The position numbers and the translations under genes were made by a program. From IMG/VR virus record IMGVR_UViG_3300044631_000780, positions 1-64,000 of that record: a stretch of DNA of 64,000 bases; one strand, written 5' to 3'. Shown piece after piece: positions 53,131-62,294 of the stretch. The first letter of the stretch is position 1. The number at the start of each line of letters is the position of its first letter. The DNA comes from a virus. The notes under the pieces are model-generated. The model had not been told where the DNA came from and did no database searches. It saw only the letters and a list, made by a program, of their open reading frames with translations.

Positions 53131-56010
53131 CTATGGACAATCAACGTAACGACCAGTTCCGATCTTAGTAGAACCAACAGTTGTAAGATCATTAGTATCT
53201 AGACATACTAATGATGGCAATAATTTAGCTCCATATCCACCGCCACCGACAACAATAATTTCTGGAAATTTATCAAAAGTTTTAGTACGATCCAATATCC
53301 TTCCACCTATTACAAATCCATCTTCATTAATGATTGCTTCTGCGATTCCAAGTTTTCCATTAACATACATATCTGGAACTGTTGTATATCCGATTCCTGG
53401 TCGGATCAATGTAAAACTATCTATGATACAACGGACATCGTTTTCCTGTGCTAGATTCTTTCTATAACCATACCCAGATGATTTGACACGAATCTCGGTT
53501 AGATAACCGTTTTCGTCTAGAAGAGCAGTTGCTGTTGCTCCAATTCCTTCTCCACCAACAAATACATATGGAGGTTCTGCCCATGGATCTCCAGGATTAT
53601 CAATTGGAATTTGAATAATTCCTCCAGTATCGTCAGTAATAATTTTATCTGGATTTACAGTAGGCAATTCAAATTCATCATATGTCGTTTGTGTTCCATC
53701 ACCAACTCCAATATCATATTCTTCAATGGATGATCCACCACCTTCTTTATTTGAATCTGGTACAATCAAAACACTAGTCGTTGCTCCAGTGCCATTAATA
53801 GAAAATGTTAATGTTTCATAGTCTTCTGGTCTATCATCTTCTTCAATTCCAATTGTGACCTTTGCTGTGCTATTATTGATAATGAAAGATCCTACTAAAC
53901 TGCCACCAACAACATCATCATTGGAGACACCACTTAAGGTATAAAAGGCAGCAGTTCCATTGGGAACATTTTTTGTTGTAATTGTGAACACAACAAATTC
54001 TCCCTCTTTTACTGTAGATCTATCAGCAATAACTTTATATGAAGGGGAAGAAAAACTCTTTTTTTGACCTGGATTTCCACCAGTGTTTGTATCTTCATCA
54101 CCAGTTTCTTCACCAACTAACGAAGTTGGAAAATTATTATCAATATTATCAAATGGATTGATTGGTTTTGGATTAAATCTATCTCCTTCTTCAGTTAGAT
54201 CAATTTCTGTAATGACGCACTTTCCAATATTTTTAATAAATTCCGAAGATACACCACTTCCACTACCAGGACTGTTTAGAGCAAGTTCTACAAAAAAGTC
54301 CTCATCCTTTTCAACAGCATCAGAATAGAAAGTTTTGAAAGTTATTTTCTTTTGAGTTTCTCCAGGAGCAAATCCGAGAATGTCTTCTGCTGGTAGATAA
54401 TCAGAATTTGCTGTCGCTGTACCTTGCTCTGTTAAAGATTTAAATGTTACGGAAGAAGCTGCTGATGTATATCCAGATCTAGTTACTGTAAATATAGCGT
54501 CTTTTCCTTCTTCTACTTGAATGTCATCAATTGTGTAGATAATTTTTAACTTTTCTGTGGAAGATCCAGTTCCACCAGGAAGAGGAATTCCGCCAGTAAA
54601 TCCAACAGTGGTAACTGCTAAACTATTTCCAGTATAGGCTTCTTCGCATGTGTATGATGTGTAATCAGCTCCAGTGACTGGGAATAGATTATCAATTCCA
54701 GAAAGTAAATCATCGAGAAAATCCTTTCCATCATCAGATGATTCATCCCTACTTCCATCTGTACAAACTTTTTTATATTCCGAACAGGTTTGGTCTGGTC
54801 CAGAACAAGAAATTCCTAGTAAAGATAAAACATAATTAATTGCTCCACCAATGATATTCAATGGTCCAGCAATAGCACCAAGGATATCTTCTAGTGGACC
54901 CAAAATATTACCAAGTAATTCTTCTATCAAAGAATTAATTTTAGATAATATGCCATTAACTAAAGTATCAATTTGACAAGCAACTGCCTGATAAATCTGT
55001 GTGACAAGATCCATCAAAACATTTGTTAACCATTCTGCCAAGCGATCTCCAAGATCTGCCATTTGACATCCAAGGTCTTTCAATAATTTATTAAAAAACT
55101 CAGTAACTGGGGTTAAGGCATTACCTTCTTCTGATGGGTATAGTAAAGCATTAATTAGATCCCTAACAGCAGCTTCTAATTTTTCAATGATAAATCCTTT
55201 AACTTTTGCGATAAAATGCTGTACGACAAATAAAATTTTATTTGTATATCTTCTAGCTTCTTCTACAGCACTGTATAGTCCACCAGTATATTTGTTTATT
55301 AAAAAATCTCCTATTTGCCCACCATTATTTTGAACTGCTGCCAATAGTTCTGAAAGAATATACTTAATCGAAGATCCAAGATCATCTTTCTCACATTTTT
55401 CTGCTACAGATTGACACCACTTCTCTTCTTCATCTCCTTGTGCTGGACCTTGGGGAATAGGAACTCTTGGTTTTCCATCTTTACCTAAAGAACCATCTGG
55501 CAATCCACCTGTGCTTTGATTTGTATTCTCAGATTGTCCGCCTTCTTTATTTTCTGGTGCTGGAGTACCATCCTTTGCTGGTTGAACAGTCGCTGGTATT
55601 GCTGTAGTAAATGGTGGGTCTTCTGGTCTGGCGTTTTTAACAATTGTTGTGGCACCAGGGGTTTGACCAATTGACCCCATTATTATCGGTTTTTGTCTTT
55701 CTGGATCTAAGTAAAATCCAACAACCCAACATCCAGGTTTTAATTGAGAACCTGCTCCGCCTTCGTTCCCAGGCATAAAGGGAACGTTAACTGGCATCAT
55801 CACACTACACCATGGTAAATCAGCAGTGTCAAGTATTTCTTTGCTTTGAGGATGTTCGCCAACAATCCTCACCTTATAACGAATTCCACCTTTGTTATTA
55901 GGTTCGTCTGCTGCTGTTCCTTCTACTTGACCAACCCACCAATTAAAACCATCATTACCAATTTTATTTGTTGGGATGAGTTGAGATAATAGTTGATCCA
56001 TATCACTCAA
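53131..56010 (-). CDS. 5: gp5-like baseplate hub/spike OB-fold protein with Calx-beta domains, 959 aa
   Basis: N-terminal gp5/VgrG-type OB domain at about 20-130 (IRYKVRIVGEHPQSKEILDT then DL-P-W-C, PWC-x-V-M-x-P and WVVGFYLDPERQKPIIMG). About residues 215-410 form long amphipathic helices. Two Calx-beta-like domains follow near 498-580 (DIQVEEGKDAIFTVTRSG) and 663-745 (TVKEGEFVVFTITTKNVP), usually calcium-binding adhesion folds. The C-terminal part is beta-rich. There is no lysozyme domain, unlike T4 gp5; that function is in 57671-60541. Late, hub position. Confidence 0.8.
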   Translation of the reverse strand: MSDMDQLLSQLIPTNKIGNDGFNWWVGQVEGTAADEPNNKGGIRYKVRIVGEHPQSKEILDTADLPWCSVMMPVNVPFMPGNEGGAGSQLKPGCWVVGFYLDPERQKPIIMGSIGQTPGATTIVKNARPEDPPFTTAIPATVQPAKDGTPAPENKEGGQSENTNQSTGGLPDGSLGKDGKPRVPIPQGPAQGDEEEKWCQSVAEKCEKDDLGSSIKYILSELLAAVQNNGGQIGDFLINKYTGGLYSAVEEARRYTNKILFVVQHFIAKVKGFIIEKLEAAVRDLINALLYPSEEGNALTPVTEFFNKLLKDLGCQMADLGDRLAEWLTNVLMDLVTQIYQAVACQIDTLVNGILSKINSLIEELLGNILGPLEDILGAIAGPLNIIGGAINYVLSLLGISCSGPDQTCSEYKKVCTDGSRDESSDDGKDFLDDLLSGIDNLFPVTGADYTSYTCEEAYTGNSLAVTTVGFTGGIPLPGGTGSSTEKLKIIYTIDDIQVEEGKDAIFTVTRSGYTSAASSVTFKSLTEQGTATANSDYLPAEDILGFAPGETQKKITFKTFYSDAVEKDEDFFVELALNSPGSGSGVSSEFIKNIGKCVITEIDLTEEGDRFNPKPINPFDNIDNNFPTSLVGEETGDEDTNTGGNPGQKKSFSSPSYKVIADRSTVKEGEFVVFTITTKNVPNGTAAFYTLSGVSNDDVVGGSLVGSFIINNSTAKVTIGIEEDDRPEDYETLTFSINGTGATTSVLIVPDSNKEGGGSSIEEYDIGVGDGTQTTYDEFELPTVNPDKIITDDTGGIIQIPIDNPGDPWAEPPYVFVGGEGIGATATALLDENGYLTEIRVKSSGYGYRKNLAQENDVRCIIDSFTLIRPGIGYTTVPDMYVNGKLGIAEAIINEDGFVIGGRILDRTKTFDKFPEIIVVGGGGYGAKLLPSLVCLDTNDLTTVGSTKIGTGRYVDCP

Positions 56011-56219
56011 TCATCATATACTCTACATTCCAAAGCACCTGGATTGCTATCACAAAAGAGTTCTAATGATGTTGGATCATGATCATCATTTGGATGACGC
56101 TCTTTGTATGCTTCTAGAGCGGTAAGTTCTTCTTGTGTATGTCTACGAGCTTGTGGAGATGTTTGTGGATCATCGAGAATTTTTTTATCTTGTTCAATAT
56201 GTACGTCAATATTTTCCAT
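56007..56219 (-). CDS. Small conserved tail-module protein, 70 aa
   Basis: Starts MENIDVHIEQDKKILDDPQT; the C-terminal DDHDPTSLELFCDSNPGALE then CRVYDD is a pattern of T4-like cyanophages. Acidic, two Cys. Function unknown; overlaps the gp5-like start by 4 bp. A late-type ACTAAATA (56242-56249) is upstream. Confidence 0.65.
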   Translation of the reverse strand: MENIDVHIEQDKKILDDPQTSPQARRHTQEELTALEAYKERHPNDDHDPTSLELFCDSNPGALECRVYDD

Positions 56220-56241
56220 TTTTAGTTTCCTCCTGTTACAT

Positions 56242-56249
56242 TATTTAGT
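56242..56249 (-). promoter_or_regulatory. Late promoter variant ACTAAATA
   Basis: CTAAATA core 23 bp upstream of the ATG of 56007-56219, inside the end of the hub gene. Consistent with the other CTAAATA elements. Confidence 0.5.
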
Positions 56250-57666
56250 TGCCATGTTGAGAGACACGATCTTTAACACCATGAGTATCTCTAGCAAGAC
56301 GAAGTGTAGTTGTAAATCTCCCATTTGATCCTATTAAAGTATCATATGAATGCGTGACTTCCATAATCAAATATATTCCACTATATTCTGGATCAAAAGG
56401 ATCATCTTTGGCAAATTTGCTAGGTTGTTTGTTTGTAATGCGAATATCTATCCTATCTCCAGCACAAATTTGAGAATTTCCAGGTATGACTACTGTAACT
56501 TTTTGATTTGATAAAGTTTCGTATCTTGCCATAGATTGGGCAGCATATTCTAAATGTCTATCGGAATATTGTGATGGATTTGTTGCGCCATCCTTTTCAT
56601 ATGGAGATGCTGGTTTATCTTCATTATACCAAGTTTCATGATCCAATATCATGGACATAATTTTAGTGGGATAGTCTGCCAATGTTTGATTGGCAGATAT
56701 TCTAACTAAAGTTGGTTCTTCTTGACTGCCCAAATGCTTCATGTCATCAAAAGCTTCTTTCATATTATAGATGTATTCGTCATATTGTCCAGTAGAATGA
56801 TTAAAAAAGCATACTTTTGTGGAATACTTTCCAAATCTTAATCCAGATATCAAGTCTACTTCGGAATTAAAATTAATTTCGCTAATTGTAAATCTATCAT
56901 CTGCTCCATCATCTTGGTTTAGTATTTTTTCTACATATGGTCCCCAAGGTTTTATCTTATAATTCTCAGTTTCTTTGTCCGAGCATAAAGTATCAACTGA
57001 GTAAAAATTAAATCCTCTCTTATTTTCCCAAAAGAAAAATCCAGCACTTCCACCTATAATCTGTTCTTTATCCTTTACTGATGTAGAATTACTTTTTGAA
57101 GACGTTGTTACAGAAACACTTTTTTGTTCAGATGGTACAGATTTTGGCATTAACATTGCCGCAATGTCAAAAACTCTTTTTCTGGCAGCAATTATTTTTG
57201 TTTCAAATAAACAAGGCTCACTATTTAAAGTTTTTTCTGTCTTTAAGTATTCTTTCAAGAGTTTTGCGATAATTTCATCTGGTTTGCCAGTTAATGGAAC
57301 TTCAACTCTCACACATTCGTTGTTTAGTGCTTCTTCAGAGATTAATCCAAGAGTGTAAGACTGATCTTGATTTTTTACATATCTATTCGCAATTTTCCAT
57401 ATTCTTAAATTATACTCTTCACCAGATTCGTTAGTATTTGTCTGTATTCTTACCTTTATCAATTCTCCACCTTGGATTGGCATAGAATTAATCAGACCAC
57501 CACTATCAACAATTGCCATTGTTCCCATTAGAAAAGCAAAATTTGTGCTTTCAACATAATTAAAAATCTGAACAAGATTTTTTATGTCATAAGACTTTTT
57601 GCCATCAGCGGATGTTATCGTGATGGATGATATTTTAAAATCTGTTGTTGATTGAAATTCTGCCAT
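56245..57666 (-). CDS. gp27-like baseplate hub protein, 473 aa
   Basis: Starts MAEFQSTTDFKISSITITSA. The first part, with SYDIKNLVQIFNYVESTNFA and GELIKVRIQTN, is the beta-barrel start common to gp27/VgrG-type hub proteins; VIPGNSQICAGDRIDIRI and YSGIYLIMEVTHSYDTLIGS near the end match tail hub proteins. It sits between the tape-measure-like gene and the gp5-like gene, the usual place of the hub. Identity as the gp27 equivalent is inferred from position and pattern. Confidence 0.65.
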   Translation of the reverse strand: MAEFQSTTDFKISSITITSADGKKSYDIKNLVQIFNYVESTNFAFLMGTMAIVDSGGLINSMPIQGGELIKVRIQTNTNESGEEYNLRIWKIANRYVKNQDQSYTLGLISEEALNNECVRVEVPLTGKPDEIIAKLLKEYLKTEKTLNSEPCLFETKIIAARKRVFDIAAMLMPKSVPSEQKSVSVTTSSKSNSTSVKDKEQIIGGSAGFFFWENKRGFNFYSVDTLCSDKETENYKIKPWGPYVEKILNQDDGADDRFTISEINFNSEVDLISGLRFGKYSTKVCFFNHSTGQYDEYIYNMKEAFDDMKHLGSQEEPTLVRISANQTLADYPTKIMSMILDHETWYNEDKPASPYEKDGATNPSQYSDRHLEYAAQSMARYETLSNQKVTVVIPGNSQICAGDRIDIRITNKQPSKFAKDDPFDPEYSGIYLIMEVTHSYDTLIGSNGRFTTTLRLARDTHGVKDRVSQHGN

Positions 57667-57670
57667 AATA

Positions 57671-60541
57671 TTAACTCTGTACTCTTAATGCCAGCGCCGC
57701 TAGTCCTGTAGAACTTGAACCACCAGCTGGTCCTGCTGCTGCTACCTGAGCACCGCTGCCCGCTTGAGTGTTATTGTTATTAATAATTGTCGTTCCACCA
57801 CCTCTGGTGTTTCTCATACTAGAACTGTAGGATGCCGATGCTTGTGCTACTTCATTGCCAGTAGTACGATTTGCTGGTGCCGTTGTTGGCATCGCTCTTA
57901 GAGAACCAGGAGAAGATCCAGATCCTCTACCACCTCCAGATCCAGTTGGTTTTTTAGCAGCTGCTGCTGTTGGAGTTGGAGTTCCAGATGGTTTTCCTGC
58001 TTTTGCTGCCACACCAGCTGGCATTCTGTAAATTTTACCTTTTCCACGATAATAAGAATTATATCCAGCAACTGTGTCTACCCAACTAAATTGTGCTCCA
58101 CTCGAAGAATTAGAAATTACTTTTCCATCTGGTGTTATGACACCAATATGTTTCTGTCCAGGAGCAACATAGAGGTCTCCTGGTTGCGGGGAGGATACTT
58201 GAGTGTATCCAGCCTTGATCATCATTTCTTCTGCTGTAGGAACATATTCTGATGTTCCCCACGGTGTAGGAATACCAGCTTTAGCAAAAACTTTATTTAC
58301 CGCCCAAACACAACCATTTCTACCACCATCAGGTGCCGCTTTACTCGACATTCCTTTCATGGAAGCAGCAGCTTGTGCTAAAGCAGCAGCACCTCCAGAT
58401 CCTCTCATCGTACTACCAAAGTCTTTTGTGGCAGCAAGTTTAGCAGCATTTTTCATTCTATTTTCAAATCCAGCAGATCCTGCCTTTTCCCCAGATCGTT
58501 CAAATTTTTCCAAGAACATCGTAGCAGATTCTCTGGATGTTTTTGCTCCTTTTAAAGTTTTTAAGCTAAGTCCGCCAGCGCCAGTTCTCATTTCTTCCAT
58601 AATCCACTGAAGCTGTGCTTCTCGTGTGTTCACATCCAAATCCTTTTGTTTTGCCCATTTTTCAAAATTTCCCCATCTGTTTTTATCCCACTGGGCAATT
58701 CCGCGATGTCCAGTAGCATTCTTTGCTTTTGGATCAATTCCAGCTCCAGATTCTTGCATTAAGTTACCAACAATACCAGCAGCCTGATCTTTTGTTAATC
58801 CTTGGCTCATGAAATAATTCATTGCTTGAGCTTGTCCGCTAGTTCCACTGAAATCTCCAGCACCATTCAAATAATCTGCTGGATTTCCAGTAGGAGCAGC
58901 TTGAGCAGCTCCACCAAGTAAAGTGGTTAAAGTTCCACTAAACAATGATCCAAGAACACCTCCAATTTTACCCCAAACACTAGCAAGATTTTTTCCTAAT
59001 CTTTCTCCACCACCTTCATTTTCATAATATTGTCTCAGTCCTTGAGATTGAATTCTCGCAAAATCTCTACTATTTGCTTTTTGAGCATCAATCATTCCTT
59101 CACCAAACAACTTAAACATTTGCTTGGATTTTGCCTTATCCCCACCAACCAAACCACCTTGATTATATGCTTTCCCCCCAGTAGGATTATTGGATCCACC
59201 ACCCATCGCATTCATCGCCAATAGTGTACCTCTACCCCAAGCATTACCAGCAGCATTACTCATCACAACTTCGCCCTCATCGGCACGAATAGGCACATCA
59301 TCAACAACACTCTTCTTACCACCAGTGACTAAACCTCCTCTAGCCATTCCTTTTCCACCACCAGATACATCTCTGGCAACATCAGCTGCCAGAAATCCCC
59401 ACCCAATTGGTCCTGGTATCGCAGATCCTGCTGATAGAGCAGCGCCTAAAATATCACCTCTACTCAATGCTTCTCCAGCAAGTCCAAGACCAATTGCTGT
59501 TTGAGCACCTGGGATCATTCTTGCTGCTGTTTTTCCACCAATTTTCATCAATGCCTTGGCGCCGCCTTTACCAGCAACCGCTGCTCCAGCCCTTGGCAAT
59601 ACCCTAGCAGCTCCTCTTGCGCCGATGCCTGGTGCCGCTTTGCCGATGATCTTACCAGCTGCTCCCAAAGCAGTTCCAAGACCCAATCCACCGCCTCCAC
59701 CACCGCTGGAACCACCACCAGTAAGTGAACCCAATCCACCAGTTGGAGTGATAAATCCAGAATTATCAGTTCCAGCTTCCAATGCTTTTTCTTCATCTCT
59801 TGCTAGAGATCTATTTGCAATCTTTTCTGCTGATGATTTCGCATTCTGAGCAATTTGCTTGTCTGCCGCTGTTTGTGCTTTTACAGCATCAACCAAAGAA
59901 CTAACTACATTCGTTAAATTATCAACAGATCCTACAACTGCTTCATCTCCTTTAGTCATGAGAGAAGAAGCACTAGAAATTCCTGGTGCTGCTGCTGATG
60001 CTACACTCGCAGTAGCATTTAACTGTGATTTTGATTTTTTTAGAAATTCCTTTCTTTCTTCACTACTAAGATATCTTCCAGTTTCTGGGTCTACTCCAGT
60101 TTGTGCTGCTTTGAAAAATGCTTCGCTATCTAATTTTTTTGGAGCAGCAGAAATACCAGAAAGATTTGTAAATGTTCCACCTTTTGTTGGAGATGCTCCA
60201 CCAGGAAGTCTTGGTCCCCCTGGTGGTAGTGCTAATTGTTCTTTTTTTACAATAGCATCAGATCCAGCACCAAGGACACCAGCAACAGCAGATTGCTTGA
60301 GCATCTTTAGTGCTGGTGGTTCACTCTTTTGTGCTTTTGAGGCAGTAACATCAGAAACTCTTACCGCTTTTAATCCTGGATCATAGATATCTGGTTTTGG
60401 AGTTGTTGCTAATGCGCCACCACTTTCTTCTTTTTTTTCTTTCTCTTCCTTCTCTTTGTTTAGTTTTTTCCACAACCATTCAACGTTTTTCCAGAAGTTA
60501 TCTCCTGATACTGGTGTGGGTGTAAGAAAACCGTGTGCCAT
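57671..60541 (-). CDS. Tape-measure-like tail protein with lysozyme and NlpC/CHAP-like domains, 956 aa
   Basis: The first ~560 residues are Ala/Gly/Lys-rich with long low-complexity helices (VAKSQ-type, AAKSG) and a transmembrane-like stretch, as in tape measure proteins. About 570-700 is a phage tail lysozyme domain (LTKDQAAGIVGNLMQESGAG then GHRGIAQW and WIMEEM). About 740-850 is an NlpC/P60- or CHAP-type domain with Cys and His (NGCVWAVNKVFAKAGIPTPW, PGQKHIGVITPDG). These would cut peptidoglycan during DNA injection. The lysozyme of T4 gp5 thus seems moved here. Directly follows the frameshifted chaperone genes, the classical tape-measure position. ATG overlaps the preceding stop (TAATG). 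Confidence 0.75.
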   Translation of the reverse strand: MAHGFLTPTPVSGDNFWKNVEWLWKKLNKEKEEKEKKEESGGALATTPKPDIYDPGLKAVRVSDVTASKAQKSEPPALKMLKQSAVAGVLGAGSDAIVKKEQLALPPGGPRLPGGASPTKGGTFTNLSGISAAPKKLDSEAFFKAAQTGVDPETGRYLSSEERKEFLKKSKSQLNATASVASAAAPGISSASSLMTKGDEAVVGSVDNLTNVVSSLVDAVKAQTAADKQIAQNAKSSAEKIANRSLARDEEKALEAGTDNSGFITPTGGLGSLTGGGSSGGGGGGLGLGTALGAAGKIIGKAAPGIGARGAARVLPRAGAAVAGKGGAKALMKIGGKTAARMIPGAQTAIGLGLAGEALSRGDILGAALSAGSAIPGPIGWGFLAADVARDVSGGGKGMARGGLVTGGKKSVVDDVPIRADEGEVVMSNAAGNAWGRGTLLAMNAMGGGSNNPTGGKAYNQGGLVGGDKAKSKQMFKLFGEGMIDAQKANSRDFARIQSQGLRQYYENEGGGERLGKNLASVWGKIGGVLGSLFSGTLTTLLGGAAQAAPTGNPADYLNGAGDFSGTSGQAQAMNYFMSQGLTKDQAAGIVGNLMQESGAGIDPKAKNATGHRGIAQWDKNRWGNFEKWAKQKDLDVNTREAQLQWIMEEMRTGAGGLSLKTLKGAKTSRESATMFLEKFERSGEKAGSAGFENRMKNAAKLAATKDFGSTMRGSGGAAALAQAAASMKGMSSKAAPDGGRNGCVWAVNKVFAKAGIPTPWGTSEYVPTAEEMMIKAGYTQVSSPQPGDLYVAPGQKHIGVITPDGKVISNSSSGAQFSWVDTVAGYNSYYRGKGKIYRMPAGVAAKAGKPSGTPTPTAAAAKKPTGSGGGRGSGSSPGSLRAMPTTAPANRTTGNEVAQASASYSSSMRNTRGGGTTIINNNNTQAGSGAQVAAAGPAGGSSSTGLAALALRVQS

Positions 60542-60729
60542 TAGCGTTGTGCTGCTCGTTCTTGTTCTTGTCTATCTTGTTCCAGATACTGCATCAGAAG
60601 AGTAGTATAAACCTGCCTCTCCCATGGCATCATATTTTCAATATCAGTCAAGCTATATTTATGGTGCTGCATCAAAGCAAAGTTGGTTTTATAGTACCCT
60701 TCCAAACTGTTATGGAAGAGTGCTATCCG
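60541..60729 (-). CDS. Frameshift-expressed C-terminal extension of gp26-like protein (GT-type), 62 aa
   Basis: Open frame in the -1 register of 60723-61439, from CGG right after the slippery site to TAA 60541-60543. It contains no in-frame ATG/GTG/TTG early on; the first ATG is residue 20. Reads RIALFHNSLEGYYKTNFALM, then an IENMMPWERQVYTTLLMQYL helix and a charged tail. The MPWE motif is shared with chaperone T-type domains. Expected product: gp26-extension fusion made by -1 frameshifting, needed for tail assembly with the tape measure. Late promoter CATAAATA lies inside at 60656-60663. Confidence 0.7.
   Translation of the reverse strand, partial: RIALFHNSLEGYYKTNFALMQHHKYSLTDIENMMPWERQVYTTLLMQYLEQDRQEQERAAQR
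60656..60663 (-). promoter_or_regulatory. Late promoter variant CATAAATA
   Basis: CATAAATATAG, identical in core to the element before gp54 (62295-62302), 115 bp upstream of the tape-measure ATG. It lies inside the frameshift extension. Confidence 0.55.
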
Positions 60730-60735
60730 AAAAAA
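60697..60735 (-). promoter_or_regulatory. Programmed -1 ribosomal frameshift signal
   Basis: Slippery heptamer U UUU UUC at 60735-60729 in the gp26 frame, 8-nt spacer GGATAGCA (holding the UAG stop), then an 8-bp stem CUCUUCCA (60720-60713) / UGGAAGGG (60704-60697) with an 8-nt loop. All three parts of a canonical signal are present, at the right distances. Confidence 0.8.
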
Positions 60736-61439
60736 TTGGTCAGTCCCGAAATCGTGTACTCAGAAACAATTCCAGTTTTTGGATTTTTGAGAGAAAATGT
60801 ATGTTCTAGTCTTGGTGTATCAGCAAAAAACTGCTGTACTTTCTCAAATTGCTTGTTTGTAAATCCTTCAACAAATTCAATAAATTCTTTTTTACTGGTT
60901 GTTGAACTATCATAAACATCTTCACCGTTGTAAATTTGATCAATACAATCAGCAAGATTTTCAATTACTCCATCAGCGGTGATAGGAGCACCAAGAATAG
61001 AAGTTTTGATAAAATCGTCAAATGATGGATATTTCATGATCACACCCATTTCATCAGTGAGATCAATTTTGTTAGAATGTCCTTCTGGTTTATTTACTTT
61101 GACTTCTAGTAAATTGAGATTATATTTTACAACAGTCTCTTCATCATCTCTACAGGTGATATTCATCTCAATTGTTTCACCAACCGAAACGGCACGAATT
61201 TGAAGAAAAATGTATTCTAGGTCAAAAGATGCCAATTCTTCAACTTTGATACCTTTAGTTTGAATACAACCTTTCAGCAATGTCTTCATTGCCTCTTCAA
61301 CTTGTTTTTCGTCATTTGTCTCTAATGCCAGTAAAAGCAGTTTTTCTTCTTTTACTACAAATGGACGATATTTGATTTTTTTGCCATTAGATGGAATTTC
61401 CAACTCATACGTTGGAAGAACAACTTGTGGTAATGCCAT
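60723..61439 (-). CDS. 26: gp26/gp51-type tail assembly chaperone (baseplate hub protein), 238 aa
   Basis: Starts MALPQVVLPTYELEIPSNGK, then KKIKYRPFVVKEEKLLLLAL: the T4 baseplate family (PF12322) start, P-x-Y-x-L-x-I-P-S-x-G-K. In T4 it is listed as gp26 and gp51, hub assembly factors. Its position just before the tape measure, plus the -1 frameshift at its end, makes it the analogue of lambda gpG, which makes gpG and gpGT to chaperone the tape measure. Two products expected: 238 aa, and a fusion about 60 aa longer. Last residues read LTNFFG. Confidence 0.85.
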   Translation of the reverse strand: MALPQVVLPTYELEIPSNGKKIKYRPFVVKEEKLLLLALETNDEKQVEEAMKTLLKGCIQTKGIKVEELASFDLEYIFLQIRAVSVGETIEMNITCRDDEETVVKYNLNLLEVKVNKPEGHSNKIDLTDEMGVIMKYPSFDDFIKTSILGAPITADGVIENLADCIDQIYNGEDVYDSSTTSKKEFIEFVEGFTNKQFEKVQQFFADTPRLEHTFSLKNPKTGIVSEYTISGLTNFFG

Positions 61440-61462
61440 TATGTTTAGACCAGATCATATGT

Positions 61463-61471
61463 ATATTTAGC
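61463..61471 (-). promoter_or_regulatory. Late promoter variant GCTAAATAT
   Basis: CTAAATA core 24 bp upstream of the gp26-like ATG. The 91-bp gap it lies in also carries GGAAAAA...TTTTTCC (61490-61510 region), a possible weak terminator after gp54. Confidence 0.5.
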
Positions 61472-61530
61472 GCGACTTTTTCAGCGATTTTTTGGCGGAA
61501 AAATTTTTTCCAATTTCATAGAATTGAAAA

Positions 61531-62268
61531 TCACGTTTTGGAACCAGGAACTACCTTTTGTTGAACATCTGCTTTTGCTTTGCCAGTATACATTCCGTTT
61601 AAAGTACCAGCCACAGAAGTAATGTTATTAGGAATAGTATAGTGTCTGGAATATGAGAACTGTGCTGAGACCTGAGTGATCTGAGAGTTTCCATAGGACA
61701 ATGGTATTGCGTCAATCGCATATGGATACGCATTTTCTAAGACGTAAGTAATTGGAGCTCTTTGATTTGCTGCGTATGGTCCTTGTTCTGTCTTACTGAT
61801 CAACATAGTACAAGCATATTCATCTCTATATTTTAGACGAACTGCTCTATTTTCTGGTCGTATACTTGTTGTAGCCAAAGATTGTAGTTGGGATAATGAC
61901 TTATTGTTCTGTTGATCTTGCCATTCTTGAACCGTTCCTAACTTTCCATCGCCACTAAAAATAAAATCCAACCATTTGTTCAAAAATTTCAATGCTGATA
62001 GATTAGCATCCAGCATAAATCCAAGTTGTAATTCAGTGTACACTCTTGTATGTGGATATTGTACAGTGCCACTGCCAACATACAATCCATTAACACTGCC
62101 TTGAGCAGTATTGGTGTTAGGTAGCTGAGCTTCATTACAAAACAATGACACGATGGTATCTAAGTCATTGAAAGTAACTTTAGGATTAATGAACTTAACC
62201 TCAAAGTTATTACTATATGACATTCCGCCATACTTAGCAATAGTATTGATGAAGTTATTTACTGACAC
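61531..62268 (-). CDS. 54: gp54-like baseplate tail tube initiator, 245 aa
   Basis: GTG start at 62268 (MSVNNFINTIAKYGGMSYSN). The fold is the gp19/gp54 tail-tube type: NNFEVKFINPKVTFNDLDTI, then VKLPYLN-like strands, and the end pattern ITYVLENAYPYAIDAIPLSY then GNSQITQVSAQFSYSRHYTI as in T4 gp54 (C-I-P-I...S-Y-D-G-D-N-Q-I-T-x-F-x-V-T-F-x-Y). gp54 starts tube polymerisation on the baseplate, so it is expected next to gp48. T4 gp54 is ~320 aa, so this is shorter. Confidence 0.75.
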   Translation of the reverse strand: MSVNNFINTIAKYGGMSYSNNFEVKFINPKVTFNDLDTIVSLFCNEAQLPNTNTAQGSVNGLYVGSGTVQYPHTRVYTELQLGFMLDANLSALKFLNKWLDFIFSGDGKLGTVQEWQDQQNNKSLSQLQSLATTSIRPENRAVRLKYRDEYACTMLISKTEQGPYAANQRAPITYVLENAYPYAIDAIPLSYGNSQITQVSAQFSYSRHYTIPNNITSVAGTLNGMYTGKAKADVQQKVVPGSKT

Positions 62269-62276
62269 GCTAAATA
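62269..62276 (+). promoter_or_regulatory. Late promoter variant GCTAAATA (plus strand)
   Basis: CTAAATA core in the 31-bp intergenic gap, 24 bp before the gp4 ATG. Confidence 0.5.
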
Positions 62277-62294
62277 CCTATGTTGGTACAACTA

